DNA of 64,000 bases from Micrococcaceae bacterium RIT 802 (GTDB taxonomy: Bacteria; Actinomycetota; Actinomycetes; Actinomycetales; Micrococcaceae), in contig JAFEMX010000002.1 of NCBI GenBank assembly GCA_016892645.1, positions 124,001-188,000 of the forward strand, read 5' to 3'. Positions within the stretch are counted from its first letter, which is position 1. Every line of letters starts with the position of its first letter. Shown piece by piece: positions 52,819 to 62,348 of the stretch. Made by a program: the position numbers and the translations under genes. A model generated the notes under the pieces. That model saw nothing but the letters and a program-made list of their open reading frames with translations. It was not told where the DNA came from and ran no database searches.

Positions 52819-53082
52819 CTAGGCCGCGCGGCGCTTGGTGATGAAGCCCCAGATCACCAGGACGATCAGCGAACCGATGATGGCCCAGATCCATGAGGAA
52901 AGGCTAAAGAATTCGTTCATTTCGGCGCCGGCAACGGCACCGCCGATCCAGCCTCCGAGAAGGGCACCGATGACGCCCAGAATCAACGTGGCGATCCAGC
53001 CGCCACCTTGCTTGCCGGGCAGGATCGCCTTCGCGATGGCCCCGCAGATCAGTCCGAGAAGTAGAAATCCCAGGAAACCCAT
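52819..53082 (-). CDS. GlsB/YeaQ/YmgE-family small membrane protein
   Basis: This 87-residue protein has three hydrophobic helices: MGFLGFLLLGLICGAIAKAIL, GGWIATLILGVIGALLGGWIGG (shown in part) and the C-terminal SWIWAIIGSLIVLVIWGFI before a basic end. The G-x-x-x-G-rich pattern is typical of transglycosylase-associated/YmgE stress proteins. GGAGGAG lies upstream of ATG 53082, with a promoter about 80 bases further. It is probably part of a general stress response. Confidence 0.93.
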   Translation of the reverse strand: MGFLGFLLLGLICGAIAKAILPGKQGGGWIATLILGVIGALLGGWIGGAVAGAEMNEFFSLSSWIWAIIGSLIVLVIWGFITKRRAA

Positions 53083-53163
53083 ATGTCTCTCCTCCTTGTA
53101 TCCCCACGCTTTGGCGGGGTTTCTGCCGCCGGGGACTGGAGCCCCGGTGTGTTCGGCTTCCCC

Positions 53164-53192
53164 AGCGTATTGACACCCGCAGTACAATGCAA
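53164..53192 (-). promoter_or_regulatory. Putative promoter of the YmgE-type gene
   Basis: On the minus strand TTGCAT (53192-53187), 17 bases, TACGCT (53169-53164). The predicted leader is about 75-80 bases. Confidence 0.55.
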
Positions 53193-53232
53193 CTCTGTGG
53201 GTTCGTGGGCGCAGGTCGGGAGCAGATCGGTG

Positions 53233-54747
53233 TCAGGATGCGGTAACGAACCCGGCCAGTGCGGCGGACTGCGCCAACCGGCACTCGTTCTTGAGATACA
53301 TCATGTGTCCGGCCTCGTGGTAATGGTGCGAGAAGCGGGAACGTGCCTGGTCCGGCAACTGCAGGTGGGCCCAGGTGTATTCGGTGGCCGCAAACGGGGT
53401 GGCGCCGTCGAAGTATCCGTAGTCCACGTGCACGCGCAGTTCCGGCAGGTCGACCATCAGGCGTTCAAGGTCCTGGGATACGTCCACCGGCGCCCCCTCG
53501 AACGTCCGGTAGCTCCAGGGGTGGACCCGGCCCGTGAGGACCTCGTAGGGCAGATCGGACTCGTAGCCCAGTTCGACGCGGACGTAGTGGTTGACGGCGG
53601 CGGCGTAGGGGCCGGTGATCGCCCGCATGCTCGGGTCCTCCCACGTGTGGGATTCGTGGACGCGGGGCGGCTGGGCGGTGAACCGCCCGTCGATCCGGCC
53701 GACCAGCAGCCCCTGTTCGCGCAGGAGCTCGGTGGCGAACTCCATGTAGTTCCAGCGCAGGTTGCTCCGGCGGATGAACGTCTCGGACAGGGTGGTCAGT
53801 TCGGCGAGGTGGCGCACGACGGCGTCGTGCTTGCGCTTGGTGAGCCGGTTTCCCAGATGCAGGGCCAGGACGTAGTCCCCGGACGCGTAGTCCTGCGCGT
53901 CGCGGACGACTTCGTCCAGCGGCCGGTTGCCGTGGCGGCCGTGGTGGTGGGCAATGGCGGCGTAGGTGGGCAGGTGCAGCGCATAGGGGGCGTCGTTGCC
54001 CGGCTGGAAGTCCAGCGTGGAGAGGTTCAGCACGGTGCTGATGAGGCCGAGTCCGTTGACCGCCAGGCCGTGGGCGTCGAGGAGGCGGCGGGCCACGGCC
54101 ACCGCCCGGAGGGTGCCATAGCTTTCGCCGACCAGGTACTTCGGGGACAGCCACCGGCCGTTGCGCGTGGTCCAGAGGCGGATGACCTCCGCGACCAGGT
54201 CGCGGTCCTCGATGAACGCGTGGAACTCGTCGGTCTTGCCGCCGTGGACCACCCGGGAATAACCCGTGTCGACGGGGTCGATCACCACGAGGTCTGCATG
54301 TTCGAGGATCGAATCGGGGTTGTCGACGAGGCCGTAGGGAGGTGGGGTCATGCCCCCGACATCGCCGGAGTCCACCCGACGCGGGCCCAGCAGTCCCAAG
54401 TGGAGCCACAGGCTGGCCGAGCCGGGGCCTCCGTTGAAGGCGAAGACGACCGGTCGCCGGTTGGGCGGATCGGCCCGGTCGCGTTCGGCGGTGTACGCGA
54501 CGACGAAGATCTCGGCCTTGGGCAGATGCCCATCGGCGGTTCCGTCCGAGGTTTCCTCCCGGCGCAGGACCATCCGGCCCGTGGTGGTGGTGTAGGCCAG
54601 GCCCGAGGCCGTCTCGTGTGTGCGGGTGACGAAGTCGTCGGCGACCACGGCGGACGCCTCCGGTGGGGAGACCTGTTCCGGTGTCGTGGGTACGGCGACC
54701 GGTGCGCCGGTCGATGCGTGGTCGGTCGGGGACGTCTGCTCAGCCAT
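53233..54747 (-). CDS. Serine carboxypeptidase family (S10) protein
   Basis: This is a 504-residue alpha/beta-hydrolase-fold peptidase of the eukaryote-like S10 family. VVFAFNGGPGSASLWLHLGLLGP is the oxyanion/N-terminal signature (~residue 100). The nucleophile Ser is in KYLVGESYGTLRA (~205). VDYGYFDGATPF holds the Asp region and HEAGHMMYLKNE the His (~485). All three catalytic positions are present. I see no signal peptide; the N-terminus is Thr/Pro/Val-rich and polar, so it may stay in the cytosol. ATG 54747 has no strong ribosome-binding site. Confidence 0.9.
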   Translation of the reverse strand: MAEQTSPTDHASTGAPVAVPTTPEQVSPPEASAVVADDFVTRTHETASGLAYTTTTGRMVLRREETSDGTADGHLPKAEIFVVAYTAERDRADPPNRRPVVFAFNGGPGSASLWLHLGLLGPRRVDSGDVGGMTPPPYGLVDNPDSILEHADLVVIDPVDTGYSRVVHGGKTDEFHAFIEDRDLVAEVIRLWTTRNGRWLSPKYLVGESYGTLRAVAVARRLLDAHGLAVNGLGLISTVLNLSTLDFQPGNDAPYALHLPTYAAIAHHHGRHGNRPLDEVVRDAQDYASGDYVLALHLGNRLTKRKHDAVVRHLAELTTLSETFIRRSNLRWNYMEFATELLREQGLLVGRIDGRFTAQPPRVHESHTWEDPSMRAITGPYAAAVNHYVRVELGYESDLPYEVLTGRVHPWSYRTFEGAPVDVSQDLERLMVDLPELRVHVDYGYFDGATPFAATEYTWAHLQLPDQARSRFSHHYHEAGHMMYLKNECRLAQSAALAGFVTAS

Positions 54748-54928
54748 GCGCTCGAGCGTACCGTGCCGTCTGGCGGGCCGTGAAGCGGTCACCGCGCCAC
54801 GGAGGGGAAGCCCCCCGCGGAGCGGCCGACGACGATATGCGCGCCTATGTGGAGCATCATCCGGTTCCCGGTGGCGCCATCGTGGATGACGTCGCCGGGG
54901 CGCCGGCGGGCCTCGATCGGTGACGGGG

Positions 54929-54990
54929 GGAGAGGGGGTGCCCCTCGGGTGCTCCGGGGGTGCGTGCCGGATGTGGCACCCCCCCTCTCC
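54929..54990 (-). terminator. Large G/C hairpin after putP
   Basis: GGAGAGGGGGTGCC (54929-54942) pairs with GGCACCCCCCCTCTCC (54975-54990) with a two-base bulge, 33 bases past the putP stop. No U-tract. The flanking 54748-55022 stretch holds no gene. Confidence 0.6.
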
Positions 54991-55022
54991 ACCCGCCGTG
55001 TTTCGGTGCGGGTTCCCCGTGG

Positions 55023-56540
55023 TCAGCTGCGGATTGCCGGTTCCGGCGTGCCGTTGACCTGGGCCTCCATGGCGGAGAACTCGTCCTCGATGACCTGGTT
55101 GTGCTTGTAGGTCATGCGGGAGACGATGACGGCGACGAGCACGTTGAGGATGAAACCGGGGACGATCTCGTACATGGCATCGTGCAGCACCGGGGTCTTG
55201 CCCCAGATGAACGCGGTGGCAGCGCCGACGACGAGGCCGGAGAAGGCCCCGGTCGCGGTCAGCTTGCGCCAGTACAGGCTCAGCAGGACGACGGGCCCGA
55301 AGGCGGCGCCGAACCCGGCCCAGGCGAAGGAGACCAGTTCCAGGATCGTCGCGTCCCGGTTCAGCGCGATGAGGAACGCGATGACGGCCACGACGAGCAC
55401 GCCGGTGCGGCCGAGGATGACTTCCTTCTTCGGCGTCGACTTGCGCCCCACGATGTTGTAGAGGTCCTCGACCAGGGCCGACGAGGTGACGATCAGCTGC
55501 GAGGACATGGTCGACATGATGGCGGCCAGGACCGCGGCCAGGACGAGGCCCGCGATGAAGGGGTGGAAGAAGATCTGGCTCAGCAGCAGGAAGACCGTCT
55601 CCTCCTTGCCGCCTTCCAGCGGGTTGTCCGCAAAGTAGGCGATGCCGATCAGCGCGGTGCAGATGGCGCCGGTGGCGGTGAGGATCATCCAGCCGATGCC
55701 GATGCGGCGCCCCGCCGTCGCATCCGCAGGGGAGCGCAGCGCCATGAAGCGGACGATGATGTGCGGCTGGCCGAAGTAGCCCAGGCCCCAGGCGGCGGTG
55801 GAGAAGATGGCCACGGCGAGCAGCCAGCCGCTCTGGCCTTCCGAGCGGGTGAACAGGTTCAGGGCGTCGGGGTTGACGCTCTGCATGCGGTCGACCGTGG
55901 CGCCGATGCCGCCGGTCTTGAAGAGCGCGACGATCGGCACGGCAATGAGCGCGGCGAACATCAGCAGGCCCTGGGCGACATCGGTGAGGGTCGCCCCGAG
56001 GAACCCGCCGAACAGCGTGTAGACCAGCGTGATGACCGCGACGGTGCCCAGGCCGATGAAGTAGTTCCAGCCGAAGGTGCTCTCGAAGAACTTGCCGGCG
56101 GCGACCATGCCGGAGGAGACGTAGAAGGTGAAGAACACCAGGATGACCAGCGAGGCGCCGATGCGCAGCATGTGCTTGTTGTCCTTGAGGCGCTTCTCGA
56201 AGAAGCTCGGGATCGTGATCGCGTTCTGCGAGACCTCCGTGTAGGAGCGCAGGCGAGGTGCCACGAACTTCCAGTTCAGCCAGGCGCCGATGGTCAGGCC
56301 GATGGCGATCCACGCCTCGATGAGGCCGGAGGCGTAGATGGCGCCGGGCAGGCCCATGAGCAGCCAGCCGGACATGTCGGCAGCCCCCGCCGACAGGGCG
56401 GCGACGCCCGGTTTCAGGCCGCGGCCGGCCAGCATGTAGTCGTCCAGGTCGCTGGTGCGACGGAACGCGAAATAGCCGATGGCCAACATGCCGGCGAAGT
56501 AGACGGCAATGGCCAACAGCTGGAAAGCATGGTCAGACAT
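55023..56540 (-). CDS. putP: Sodium/proline symporter
   Basis: This is a 505-residue SSS-family transporter with about 13 helices. It starts AIAVYFAGMLAIGYFAFRRT, then LDDYMLAGRGLKPGVAALSAGAADMSGWLLMGLPG with the Ser/Ala Na+ region of TM2. GLGYFGQPHIIVRFMAL (~residue 265) is the classic PutP loop, and LAAIMSTMSSQLIVTSSALVEDLY holds TM8-TM9 Na+ residues (several shown in part). It takes up L-proline with Na+. ATG 56540 has GAGG six bases upstream. With the LysR gene and putA it forms the proline utilisation locus. Confidence 0.95.
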   Translation of the reverse strand: MSDHAFQLLAIAVYFAGMLAIGYFAFRRTSDLDDYMLAGRGLKPGVAALSAGAADMSGWLLMGLPGAIYASGLIEAWIAIGLTIGAWLNWKFVAPRLRSYTEVSQNAITIPSFFEKRLKDNKHMLRIGASLVILVFFTFYVSSGMVAAGKFFESTFGWNYFIGLGTVAVITLVYTLFGGFLGATLTDVAQGLLMFAALIAVPIVALFKTGGIGATVDRMQSVNPDALNLFTRSEGQSGWLLAVAIFSTAAWGLGYFGQPHIIVRFMALRSPADATAGRRIGIGWMILTATGAICTALIGIAYFADNPLEGGKEETVFLLLSQIFFHPFIAGLVLAAVLAAIMSTMSSQLIVTSSALVEDLYNIVGRKSTPKKEVILGRTGVLVVAVIAFLIALNRDATILELVSFAWAGFGAAFGPVVLLSLYWRKLTATGAFSGLVVGAATAFIWGKTPVLHDAMYEIVPGFILNVLVAVIVSRMTYKHNQVIEDEFSAMEAQVNGTPEPAIRS

Positions 56541-56716
56541 GATGTTCCTCAATGGTCCGGTGGGTGGAGGGTCCTCCGGGGGTTTGCCCCGGGAGGTGCG
56601 TCCGGAAGTGTGTCATGTGATACCGGGCGATGCGAGTGGGCGGTTCCCCGAGTATGGCACCGGTGGTTCGGTTCGTGTGAGCGTCGTCACGGCGGCGTTA
56701 TCTTTTCGTGACCTGA

Positions 56717-57634
56717 TTATTGGTTGCCGGGGGACAGGGCCTGCACTTCGCGGCCCAGGGCCCGCCGGACGGCCTCGATGCCCGGGTGCCGGGCGCTGGA
56801 ATGGCGCATGGACGTGAAGATCGAGCGCTGCGGACGCCCCGGCAGGTCGGCCAGGCGGACGGACGGTTCGCGGTGTGCCCAGACCAGGTCGGGCAGCAGG
56901 GCGACGGCGTTGCCCGATTCCACGAGTCCGATGTGGGCCTGCAGGTCGGCCGTCTCGAACCGGACGTCTGGCTCGAACCCGGCCAGGCGGCACGCCTGTT
57001 CGGCCCAGTGGCGGGAGGCCGCGCCGTGCGGTTCCATCACCCAGGGCAAGGCCGCGGCATCGCGCAGCGCGGAGACCCTGTCGAATTCGCCAGGGGCATC
57101 GTGGAGCGGCAATGCCAGCCGGATGTCGTCGTGCGTGAGGATCTCGCGGTCCAGCTCGGCGAAGTGCGGGGCGGCGTGTTCGGGGTACTGCTCGGCCACG
57201 ACGAGGTCGAAATCCCGGGCCCAGGTCTCGTGCAGAGCGGTTTCGGGTTCGTGCTGGACGACCTCCACGCGCAGGTGGGGATGCTCGGTGCGCAGGCGGC
57301 GCAGCGTGCGCGGCAGCAGGGCCAGGGCGGCGGTCTGGAAGGTGGCCAGGCGGACGGTCCCGGAGACGAGGGGCAGCGTGCTGGCCAGCGCCGCCTCCGC
57401 GCGTTCGAGCGACTCGAGCAGCTCGGTGGTGTGGGCGACGAGGACCTGGGCCTGGGGCGTGAGCTGCAGGCGGCGTCCGCTGCGCCGCAGCAGTACCACG
57501 CCGGTCTCCTTCTCGAGCAGTGACAGCTGCTGGGAGACGGCGGACGGGCTGTAGTTCAGTGCGGCGGCGACCCCGGCCACCGTTCCGCGGATGCCCAGTT
57601 CCCGCAGCAGGCGCAACCGTCTGACCTCGAGCAC
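56717..57634 (-). CDS. LysR-family regulator, probable proline-locus regulator
   Basis: This 305-residue LysR protein starts at GTG 57634, which has AGGAGG eight bases upstream; longer frames are not conserved. The helix-turn-helix is RLRLLRELGIRGTVAGVAAALNYSPSAVSQQLSLLEKETGVVLL (residues ~4-50). The effector domain follows, with FDLVVAEQYPEH and VESGNAVALLPDLV. It is divergent from putA across ~170 AT-richer bases and stands 176 bases upstream of putP on the same strand. Regulation of putA and putP by proline is likely from position. Confidence 0.92.
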   Translation of the reverse strand: MLEVRRLRLLRELGIRGTVAGVAAALNYSPSAVSQQLSLLEKETGVVLLRRSGRRLQLTPQAQVLVAHTTELLESLERAEAALASTLPLVSGTVRLATFQTAALALLPRTLRRLRTEHPHLRVEVVQHEPETALHETWARDFDLVVAEQYPEHAAPHFAELDREILTHDDIRLALPLHDAPGEFDRVSALRDAAALPWVMEPHGAASRHWAEQACRLAGFEPDVRFETADLQAHIGLVESGNAVALLPDLVWAHREPSVRLADLPGRPQRSIFTSMRHSSARHPGIEAVRRALGREVQALSPGNQ

Positions 57635-57804
57635 GGGCTTCACCTCCTGAACGATCCCCAACCATCACTTCTAATTCATTCCATTGTTCACTAATCGTTG
57701 CTTTTACTTAATACCTGACGGTCGGATACTGAATCTGTGGGGGACTGCCCCACGCCGCGCAGGCCGGTATGTTCCGGTCGATTTCCGCTAGGAGCACCAC
57801 CGAA
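57635..57804. promoter_or_regulatory. LysR-putA divergent control region
   Basis: This 170-base gap is much more AT-rich than its surroundings between about 57660 and 57740 and must hold promoters for both genes and a LysR box. GATACTGAAT near 57725-57735 is the best -10 candidate for putA, but I cannot fix a -35. GGAG (57791-57794) is the putA ribosome-binding site, ten bases before GTG 57805. Confidence 0.45.
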
Positions 57805-60800
57805 GTGACCATCGCTTCCCCGTCCGCCGCGCCGGACAGCACCGTTTCCCCGAAGGACCTCGCCGACGAGGCAGTACACCTCGTCCGACACTGGCTCGTC
57901 GAGGGCTCCAAACAGCCCGTCGATGCCTCCGCCCAGCAACTCGCCGGCGTCCTGAAGGACCCCGACGGCCTGGACTTCACCGTGGGCTTCGTCGACGGCG
58001 TCATCCGGCCCGAGGACCTCAAGGTCGCCGCCCGCAACCTGCGCTCCCTGGCCCCGAAGGTCCCCGGGTTCCTGCCCTGGTACATGCGCTCCGCCGTCGC
58101 ACTCGGTGGGGCCATGGCCCCCGTGGTTCCCGGCCTGGTCATCCCGATCGCCCGACGCGTCCTGCGCGAGATGGTCGGCCACCTCATCGTGGACGCCACC
58201 GACGCCAAGCTCGGCCCGGCCATCGCGAAGATCAAACGGGACGACGTCCGGCTGAACATCAACCTGCTCGGCGAGGCCATCCTGGGCGAAAAGGAGGCTG
58301 GCCGCCGCCTCGAGGGAACGGCCCGCCTGCTCCGCCGTCCCGACGTCGACTACGTCTCCATCAAGGTCTCCTCGACCGTGGCACCGCACAACCACTGGGA
58401 CTTCGACCAAGCCGTCGGGCACATCGTGGACAAGCTCGCACCGCTGTACCGGATCGCCCGCGACGCCTCCCCGCGCAAGTTCATCAACCTGGACATGGAG
58501 GAGTACAAGGACCTCGACCTGACCATGGCCGTGTTCAAGCGGCTGTTGGCCCGGCCCGAATTCCACGGCGTCGAGGCCGGGATCGTCCTGCAGGCCTACC
58601 TGCCCGACGCCCTGTCGGCGATGATCTCGCTGCAGGAGTTCGCCTCCGACCGCGTCACCGCCGGCGGGGCCCCGGTCAAGGTCCGCCTCGTCAAGGGCGC
58701 GAACCTGCCGATGGAGATCATGGAGGCCGACCTCCACGGCTGGCCGGCCGCGACCTGGCACTCCAAGCAGGCCACCGACACCTCCTACAAGTCGGTGCTG
58801 GACTACGCGCTGCGTCCCGAGCACACCGCGAACGTCCACCTCGGCGTGGCCGGGCACAACCTCTTCGACATCGCCCTGGCCCACCTGCTCGCCCAGGCCC
58901 GCGGCGTCACCGACGGGTTGGACTTCGAGATGCTGCTGGGGATGGCCACCGGCCAGGCCGCCGCGGTCAAGGCCGATGTCGGATCCCTGCTGCTCTACAC
59001 GCCCGTGGTCCACCCCGGCGAGTTCGACGTCGCGATCGCCTACCTGATCCGCCGCCTCGAGGAGGGGGCCAGCCAGGAGAACTTCATGTCGGCCGTCTTC
59101 GAACTCGACGGCAACGAGGCCCTGTTCGAGCGCGAAAAGCAGCGCTTCCTCGCCTCCCTCGAGGACCTGGGCGACACCATCCCCGCCCCCAACCGCACCC
59201 AGGACCGCCGCCAGTACGACGCCGGTGCTGCCGCCACCGAGGTCGCGGAGCTCGCCTCCGGGGAGCGCGGCTTCGCCAACACCCCGGACACCGACCCCGA
59301 CCTGCCCGGCAACCGGGCCTGGGGTGCGGACATCCTCGCCCGGGTGCCGGCGAGCCAGCTGGGCCACGCCACCATCGAGGCACACACCCTCTCCACCGTC
59401 GACGAGGTCGACGTCGTCGTCGCCGCCACCCACGCGGCCGCCGAAGCCTGGGGGAAGCTGTCCGGGGCCGAACGCGCCGCGGTGATCCACCATGCCGGGG
59501 AACGCTTGGCCGCCCGCCGGGCCGAGCTGCTGGAGGTCATGGCCGCCGAATGCGGCAAGACCCTGGACCAGGGCGACCCCGAGGTCTCCGAGGCCATCGA
59601 CTTCGCCCACTTCTACGCCGAATCAGCCCGCGCCCTGGACACCGTTGACGGTGCCACATACGTCCCCTCGCGGCTGACCGTGGTCACCCCGCCGTGGAAC
59701 TTCCCGGTCGCCATCCCCGCGGGATCCACGCTCTCGGCACTCGCCGCGGGATCCGGCGTCGTCATCAAGCCCGCCAAGCAGGCCGCGCGTTCCGGTGCCG
59801 TGATGGTCGAGGCCATCTGGGAGGCCCTCGACGCGGCCGGAATTGGCCGCGAACTGCTCTCCTATGTGCAGCTCTCCGAACGCGACCTGGGCACCCGGCT
59901 GGTGTCGCACCCCAGCGTCGACCGGCTGATCCTCACCGGTGGGTACGAGACGGCCGCACTGTTCCGCTCCTTCCGGCAGGACCTGCCCCTGCTGGCCGAG
60001 ACGTCCGGCAAGAACGCGATCATCGTGACCCCGTCGGCCGACCTGGACCTGGCCGCCCGCGACGTCGCCGCCTCGGCCTTCGGGCATGCCGGGCAGAAAT
60101 GCTCGGCCGCCTCGCTGGTGGTGCTCGTCGGCTCCGTCGCCACCTCGCGGCGCTTCCACAGCCAGCTCGTCGACGCCGTGCGGTCCCTGAAGGTCGGCTA
60201 CCCGGTCGACCCCGCAACCCAGATGGGCCCGGTCATCGAACCGGCGCAGGGCAAGCTGCTGCGCGGACTGACCACCCTGGGAGACGGCGAGCAGTGGGTG
60301 CTGCAGCCGCGGCAACTCGACGACTCCGGCCAGCTGTGGAGCCCGGGTGTGCGCTCGGGTGTGAAGCGCGGCTCCGAATACCACCTGACCGAGTACTTCG
60401 GCCCGATCCTGGGCGTCATGACCGCCGAAACGCTCGAGGAAGCCGTCGGCATCGTCAACGACATCGACTACGGGCTGACCTCCGGGCTGCACTCCCTGGA
60501 TCCCGACGAGTTCGGCTACTGGCTGGACAACGTCCAGGCCGGCAACCTCTACATCAACCGCGGCATTACCGGGGCGATCGTGCGCCGGCAGCCCTTCGGC
60601 GGATGGAAGAAGTCCGCCGTCGGCGCGGGGACCAAGGCCGGCGGGCCGAACTACCTGGTCGGCCTGGGCTCCTGGGTTGATGCCCCCGTCAGCGCGGAGG
60701 CCATGGCGGCAGCGGATTCGCACGCCGCCGTCTCCCACGCCACCGTCCGCACCGCGACGGGAACGGACACCTCGGCGACCTCCAACTCCGGTGTTGCCGG

Positions 60801-61485
60801 GGGCAGCGACATCCTCGGTGTCGTGGCGGCGGAGGCCGGAACCGCGTCGGGCAACGCCATTGACCCCGCCGACTTCGCCTGGCTGCAGGGCGCCCGCGCC
60901 ACGGACGCCGCCCAGCTGGCCGAGGAGTTCGGCGTCGCCAAGGACGTCTCGGCCCTGCAATCCGAGCGCAACGTCTTCCGCTACCGCCCGGTCCCGGTGA
61001 CCGTCCGGTACGAGGAAGCCACCTCGGGCCACGGGCTGGCCGAATTGCTGCGCGTGGTCGCCGCCGGACTCGGGGCACACACCGCCACGAGGACCGACGG
61101 CATCAGCGGCCGAGCCGGCACCGGAAACCGCCACGGATCCGGGATCACCGTCAGCCTGGCCTCGGAGCTGCCCGCCCGCGTGCTGGCCGCCCTGGGCGCC
61201 GAGGGCGTCCGGCTCGCCGTCGAGGACGATGGCGCGTGGTCCGCCCGCGTGGGCCGGCTCGCGGCCCAGACCGGTCCCGACTCCGGAGCACGCATCCGGT
61301 ACATCGGCGGCTCGTCGGCGGCCACCTATGCCGCCGCGCAGGGGAAGCCTGATGTGGCCGTCTACGACCACCCGGTCGTGGCCGCGGGGCGCGTGGAGCT
61401 GTTGCCGTTCCTGCGGGAACAGGCCATCTCCATCACCGCACACCGTTTCGGCACCCCGAACCACCTCAGCGACGGGATCATCTAG
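57805..61485 (+). CDS. putA: Bifunctional proline dehydrogenase / pyrroline-5-carboxylate dehydrogenase
   Basis: This 1226-residue enzyme oxidises proline to glutamate in two steps. Residues ~100-430 are the FAD proline dehydrogenase barrel (DYVSIKVSSTVAPH, FINLDMEEYKDLDLT, VKVRLVKGANLPMEIME, YTPVVHPGEFDVAIAYLIRRL in part). Residues ~490-960 are the ALDH domain: VTPPWNFPVAIPAGS, LLAETSGKNAIIV with the Glu, GHAGQKCSAASLVV with the catalytic Cys (~765). A ~230-residue C-terminal region follows. There is no N-terminal ribbon-helix-helix, so it is not itself the repressor; a LysR gene is divergent instead. GTG 57805 is chosen for the GGAG ten bases upstream; ATG 57769 is the alternative. Confidence 0.95.
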   Translation: MTIASPSAAPDSTVSPKDLADEAVHLVRHWLVEGSKQPVDASAQQLAGVLKDPDGLDFTVGFVDGVIRPEDLKVAARNLRSLAPKVPGFLPWYMRSAVALGGAMAPVVPGLVIPIARRVLREMVGHLIVDATDAKLGPAIAKIKRDDVRLNINLLGEAILGEKEAGRRLEGTARLLRRPDVDYVSIKVSSTVAPHNHWDFDQAVGHIVDKLAPLYRIARDASPRKFINLDMEEYKDLDLTMAVFKRLLARPEFHGVEAGIVLQAYLPDALSAMISLQEFASDRVTAGGAPVKVRLVKGANLPMEIMEADLHGWPAATWHSKQATDTSYKSVLDYALRPEHTANVHLGVAGHNLFDIALAHLLAQARGVTDGLDFEMLLGMATGQAAAVKADVGSLLLYTPVVHPGEFDVAIAYLIRRLEEGASQENFMSAVFELDGNEALFEREKQRFLASLEDLGDTIPAPNRTQDRRQYDAGAAATEVAELASGERGFANTPDTDPDLPGNRAWGADILARVPASQLGHATIEAHTLSTVDEVDVVVAATHAAAEAWGKLSGAERAAVIHHAGERLAARRAELLEVMAAECGKTLDQGDPEVSEAIDFAHFYAESARALDTVDGATYVPSRLTVVTPPWNFPVAIPAGSTLSALAAGSGVVIKPAKQAARSGAVMVEAIWEALDAAGIGRELLSYVQLSERDLGTRLVSHPSVDRLILTGGYETAALFRSFRQDLPLLAETSGKNAIIVTPSADLDLAARDVAASAFGHAGQKCSAASLVVLVGSVATSRRFHSQLVDAVRSLKVGYPVDPATQMGPVIEPAQGKLLRGLTTLGDGEQWVLQPRQLDDSGQLWSPGVRSGVKRGSEYHLTEYFGPILGVMTAETLEEAVGIVNDIDYGLTSGLHSLDPDEFGYWLDNVQAGNLYINRGITGAIVRRQPFGGWKKSAVGAGTKAGGPNYLVGLGSWVDAPVSAEAMAAADSHAAVSHATVRTATGTDTSATSNSGVAGGSDILGVVAAEAGTASGNAIDPADFAWLQGARATDAAQLAEEFGVAKDVSALQSERNVFRYRPVPVTVRYEEATSGHGLAELLRVVAAGLGAHTATRTDGISGRAGTGNRHGSGITVSLASELPARVLAALGAEGVRLAVEDDGAWSARVGRLAAQTGPDSGARIRYIGGSSAATYAAAQGKPDVAVYDHPVVAAGRVELLPFLREQAISITAHRFGTPNHLSDGII

Positions 61486-61510
61486 CCTTCCCTGCCGGGG
61501 GGAGATGACG

Positions 61511-61543
61511 GCGTCCCGGGCGATTTCGCCCGGGACGCTTTTT
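61511..61543 (+). terminator. Rho-independent terminator after putA
   Basis: GCGTCCCGGGCG and CGCCCGGGACGC form a perfect 12-pair stem with an ATTT loop, followed by TTTTT. It lies 25 bases past the putA stop. Confidence 0.92.
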
Positions 61544-61965
61544 CATGAGGAGGACGCCTTGGTGTCCTCGAGGGATCTCTCCAACAGCTGGCGCAGCACC
61601 GCCTGGTCGATTCCCGCCAGACGCGTGAGGCAGAGGCAGGCCTTGCTCGCGTGATGCGGGCCAAGCCGTGCCATCAACTCCGGCCAGCGCTCGGAGAAGT
61701 CGCTGACCAGGTAGATGGTGTGCCGGGCGGGCCCAGGGGCGAAGGCAAGCAGGGGTGCCCGGCCCCCGTGCCCGCTCTCATACCGGTACTCGAACTCCCC
61801 GAACCCGATGATGCGTCCGGCCCAGACCACTGGGCGTTCCCCACTGATCTCGGCGTGGAGGGCGAGGAGCTCCTCGGCCTCGGCCCGGCGCGGACCCGTG
61901 GCACGGTCCAGCACCCGGCCCGCCGGCAGTTCGGAGGGTGACATGGCGGGCGGCTTGGCTGGCAT
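61543..61965 (-). CDS. DUF1801-family protein
   Basis: This is a 140-residue YdhG/DUF1801-like protein. Typical features are the helical start RAEAEELLALHAEISGE, then PVVWAGRIIGFGEFEYRY (the family W-x-x-x-I-x-G-F/Y-G motif). LAFAPGPARHTIYLVSDF follows, and then a C-terminal SKACLCLTRLAGIDQAVLRQLLERS. The fold is that of iron-chaperone-like frataxin relatives, but function is unknown. It converges on putA, sharing the terminator. Confidence 0.88.
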   Translation of the reverse strand: MPAKPPAMSPSELPAGRVLDRATGPRRAEAEELLALHAEISGERPVVWAGRIIGFGEFEYRYESGHGGRAPLLAFAPGPARHTIYLVSDFSERWPELMARLGPHHASKACLCLTRLAGIDQAVLRQLLERSLEDTKASSS

Positions 61966-62010
61966 GGGGTCCTCGCAGTCGGGGTGGGAGACCGAGACTA
62001 TCCTGTGGAG

Positions 62011-62289
62011 CTACTCGGCGTCGTGGTCCGTCTCCAGGATGCCCACCAGCTGGTCGAGGGCGGCATCGGCACCCTCGCCCTCGGCGCGCAGGACGACGGT
62101 GGTGCCGTACTCGGCGCCCAGGCCCATCAGGGACAGGATGCTCGAGGCGTCCAGTGCCTCCTCGACCGGCTCGCCTTCGCGGGCGATCGTGACCTCGAGG
62201 TCCAGCTCGCCGGCGGCCTCCGCGAAGATGGCTGCGGGGCGGGCGTGCAGGCCGACGCGGCTGGCGATGGTTGCTGTGCGTTCTGCCAT
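62011..62289 (-). CDS. ptsH: Phosphocarrier protein HPr
   Basis: This is a 92-residue HPr. The phosphorylated His is residue 15 in SRVGLHARPAAIF, and ASSILSLMGLGAEYG (Ser near 50) is the regulatory serine region seen in Gram-positive HPr. It passes phosphate from enzyme I to sugar-specific EII complexes. It lies 59 bases downstream of ptsI, in the same direction. The ribosome-binding site AAGGAG is close to ATG 62289. Confidence 0.96.
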   Translation of the reverse strand: MAERTATIASRVGLHARPAAIFAEAAGELDLEVTIAREGEPVEEALDASSILSLMGLGAEYGTTVVLRAEGEGADAALDQLVGILETDHDAE

Positions 62290-62348
62290 GGTGTTCTCCT
62301 TGGTTCGGGTGTTTCGATCGGTTGTTCGGAAAGGGGTGGCTCGTCTGG

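Noticed and set aside
54960-56711. Open frame of ~580 codons on the plus strand opposite putP
   Set aside because: Asp/Gln/His-rich composition typical of an antisense shadow; the minus strand is a clear PutP.
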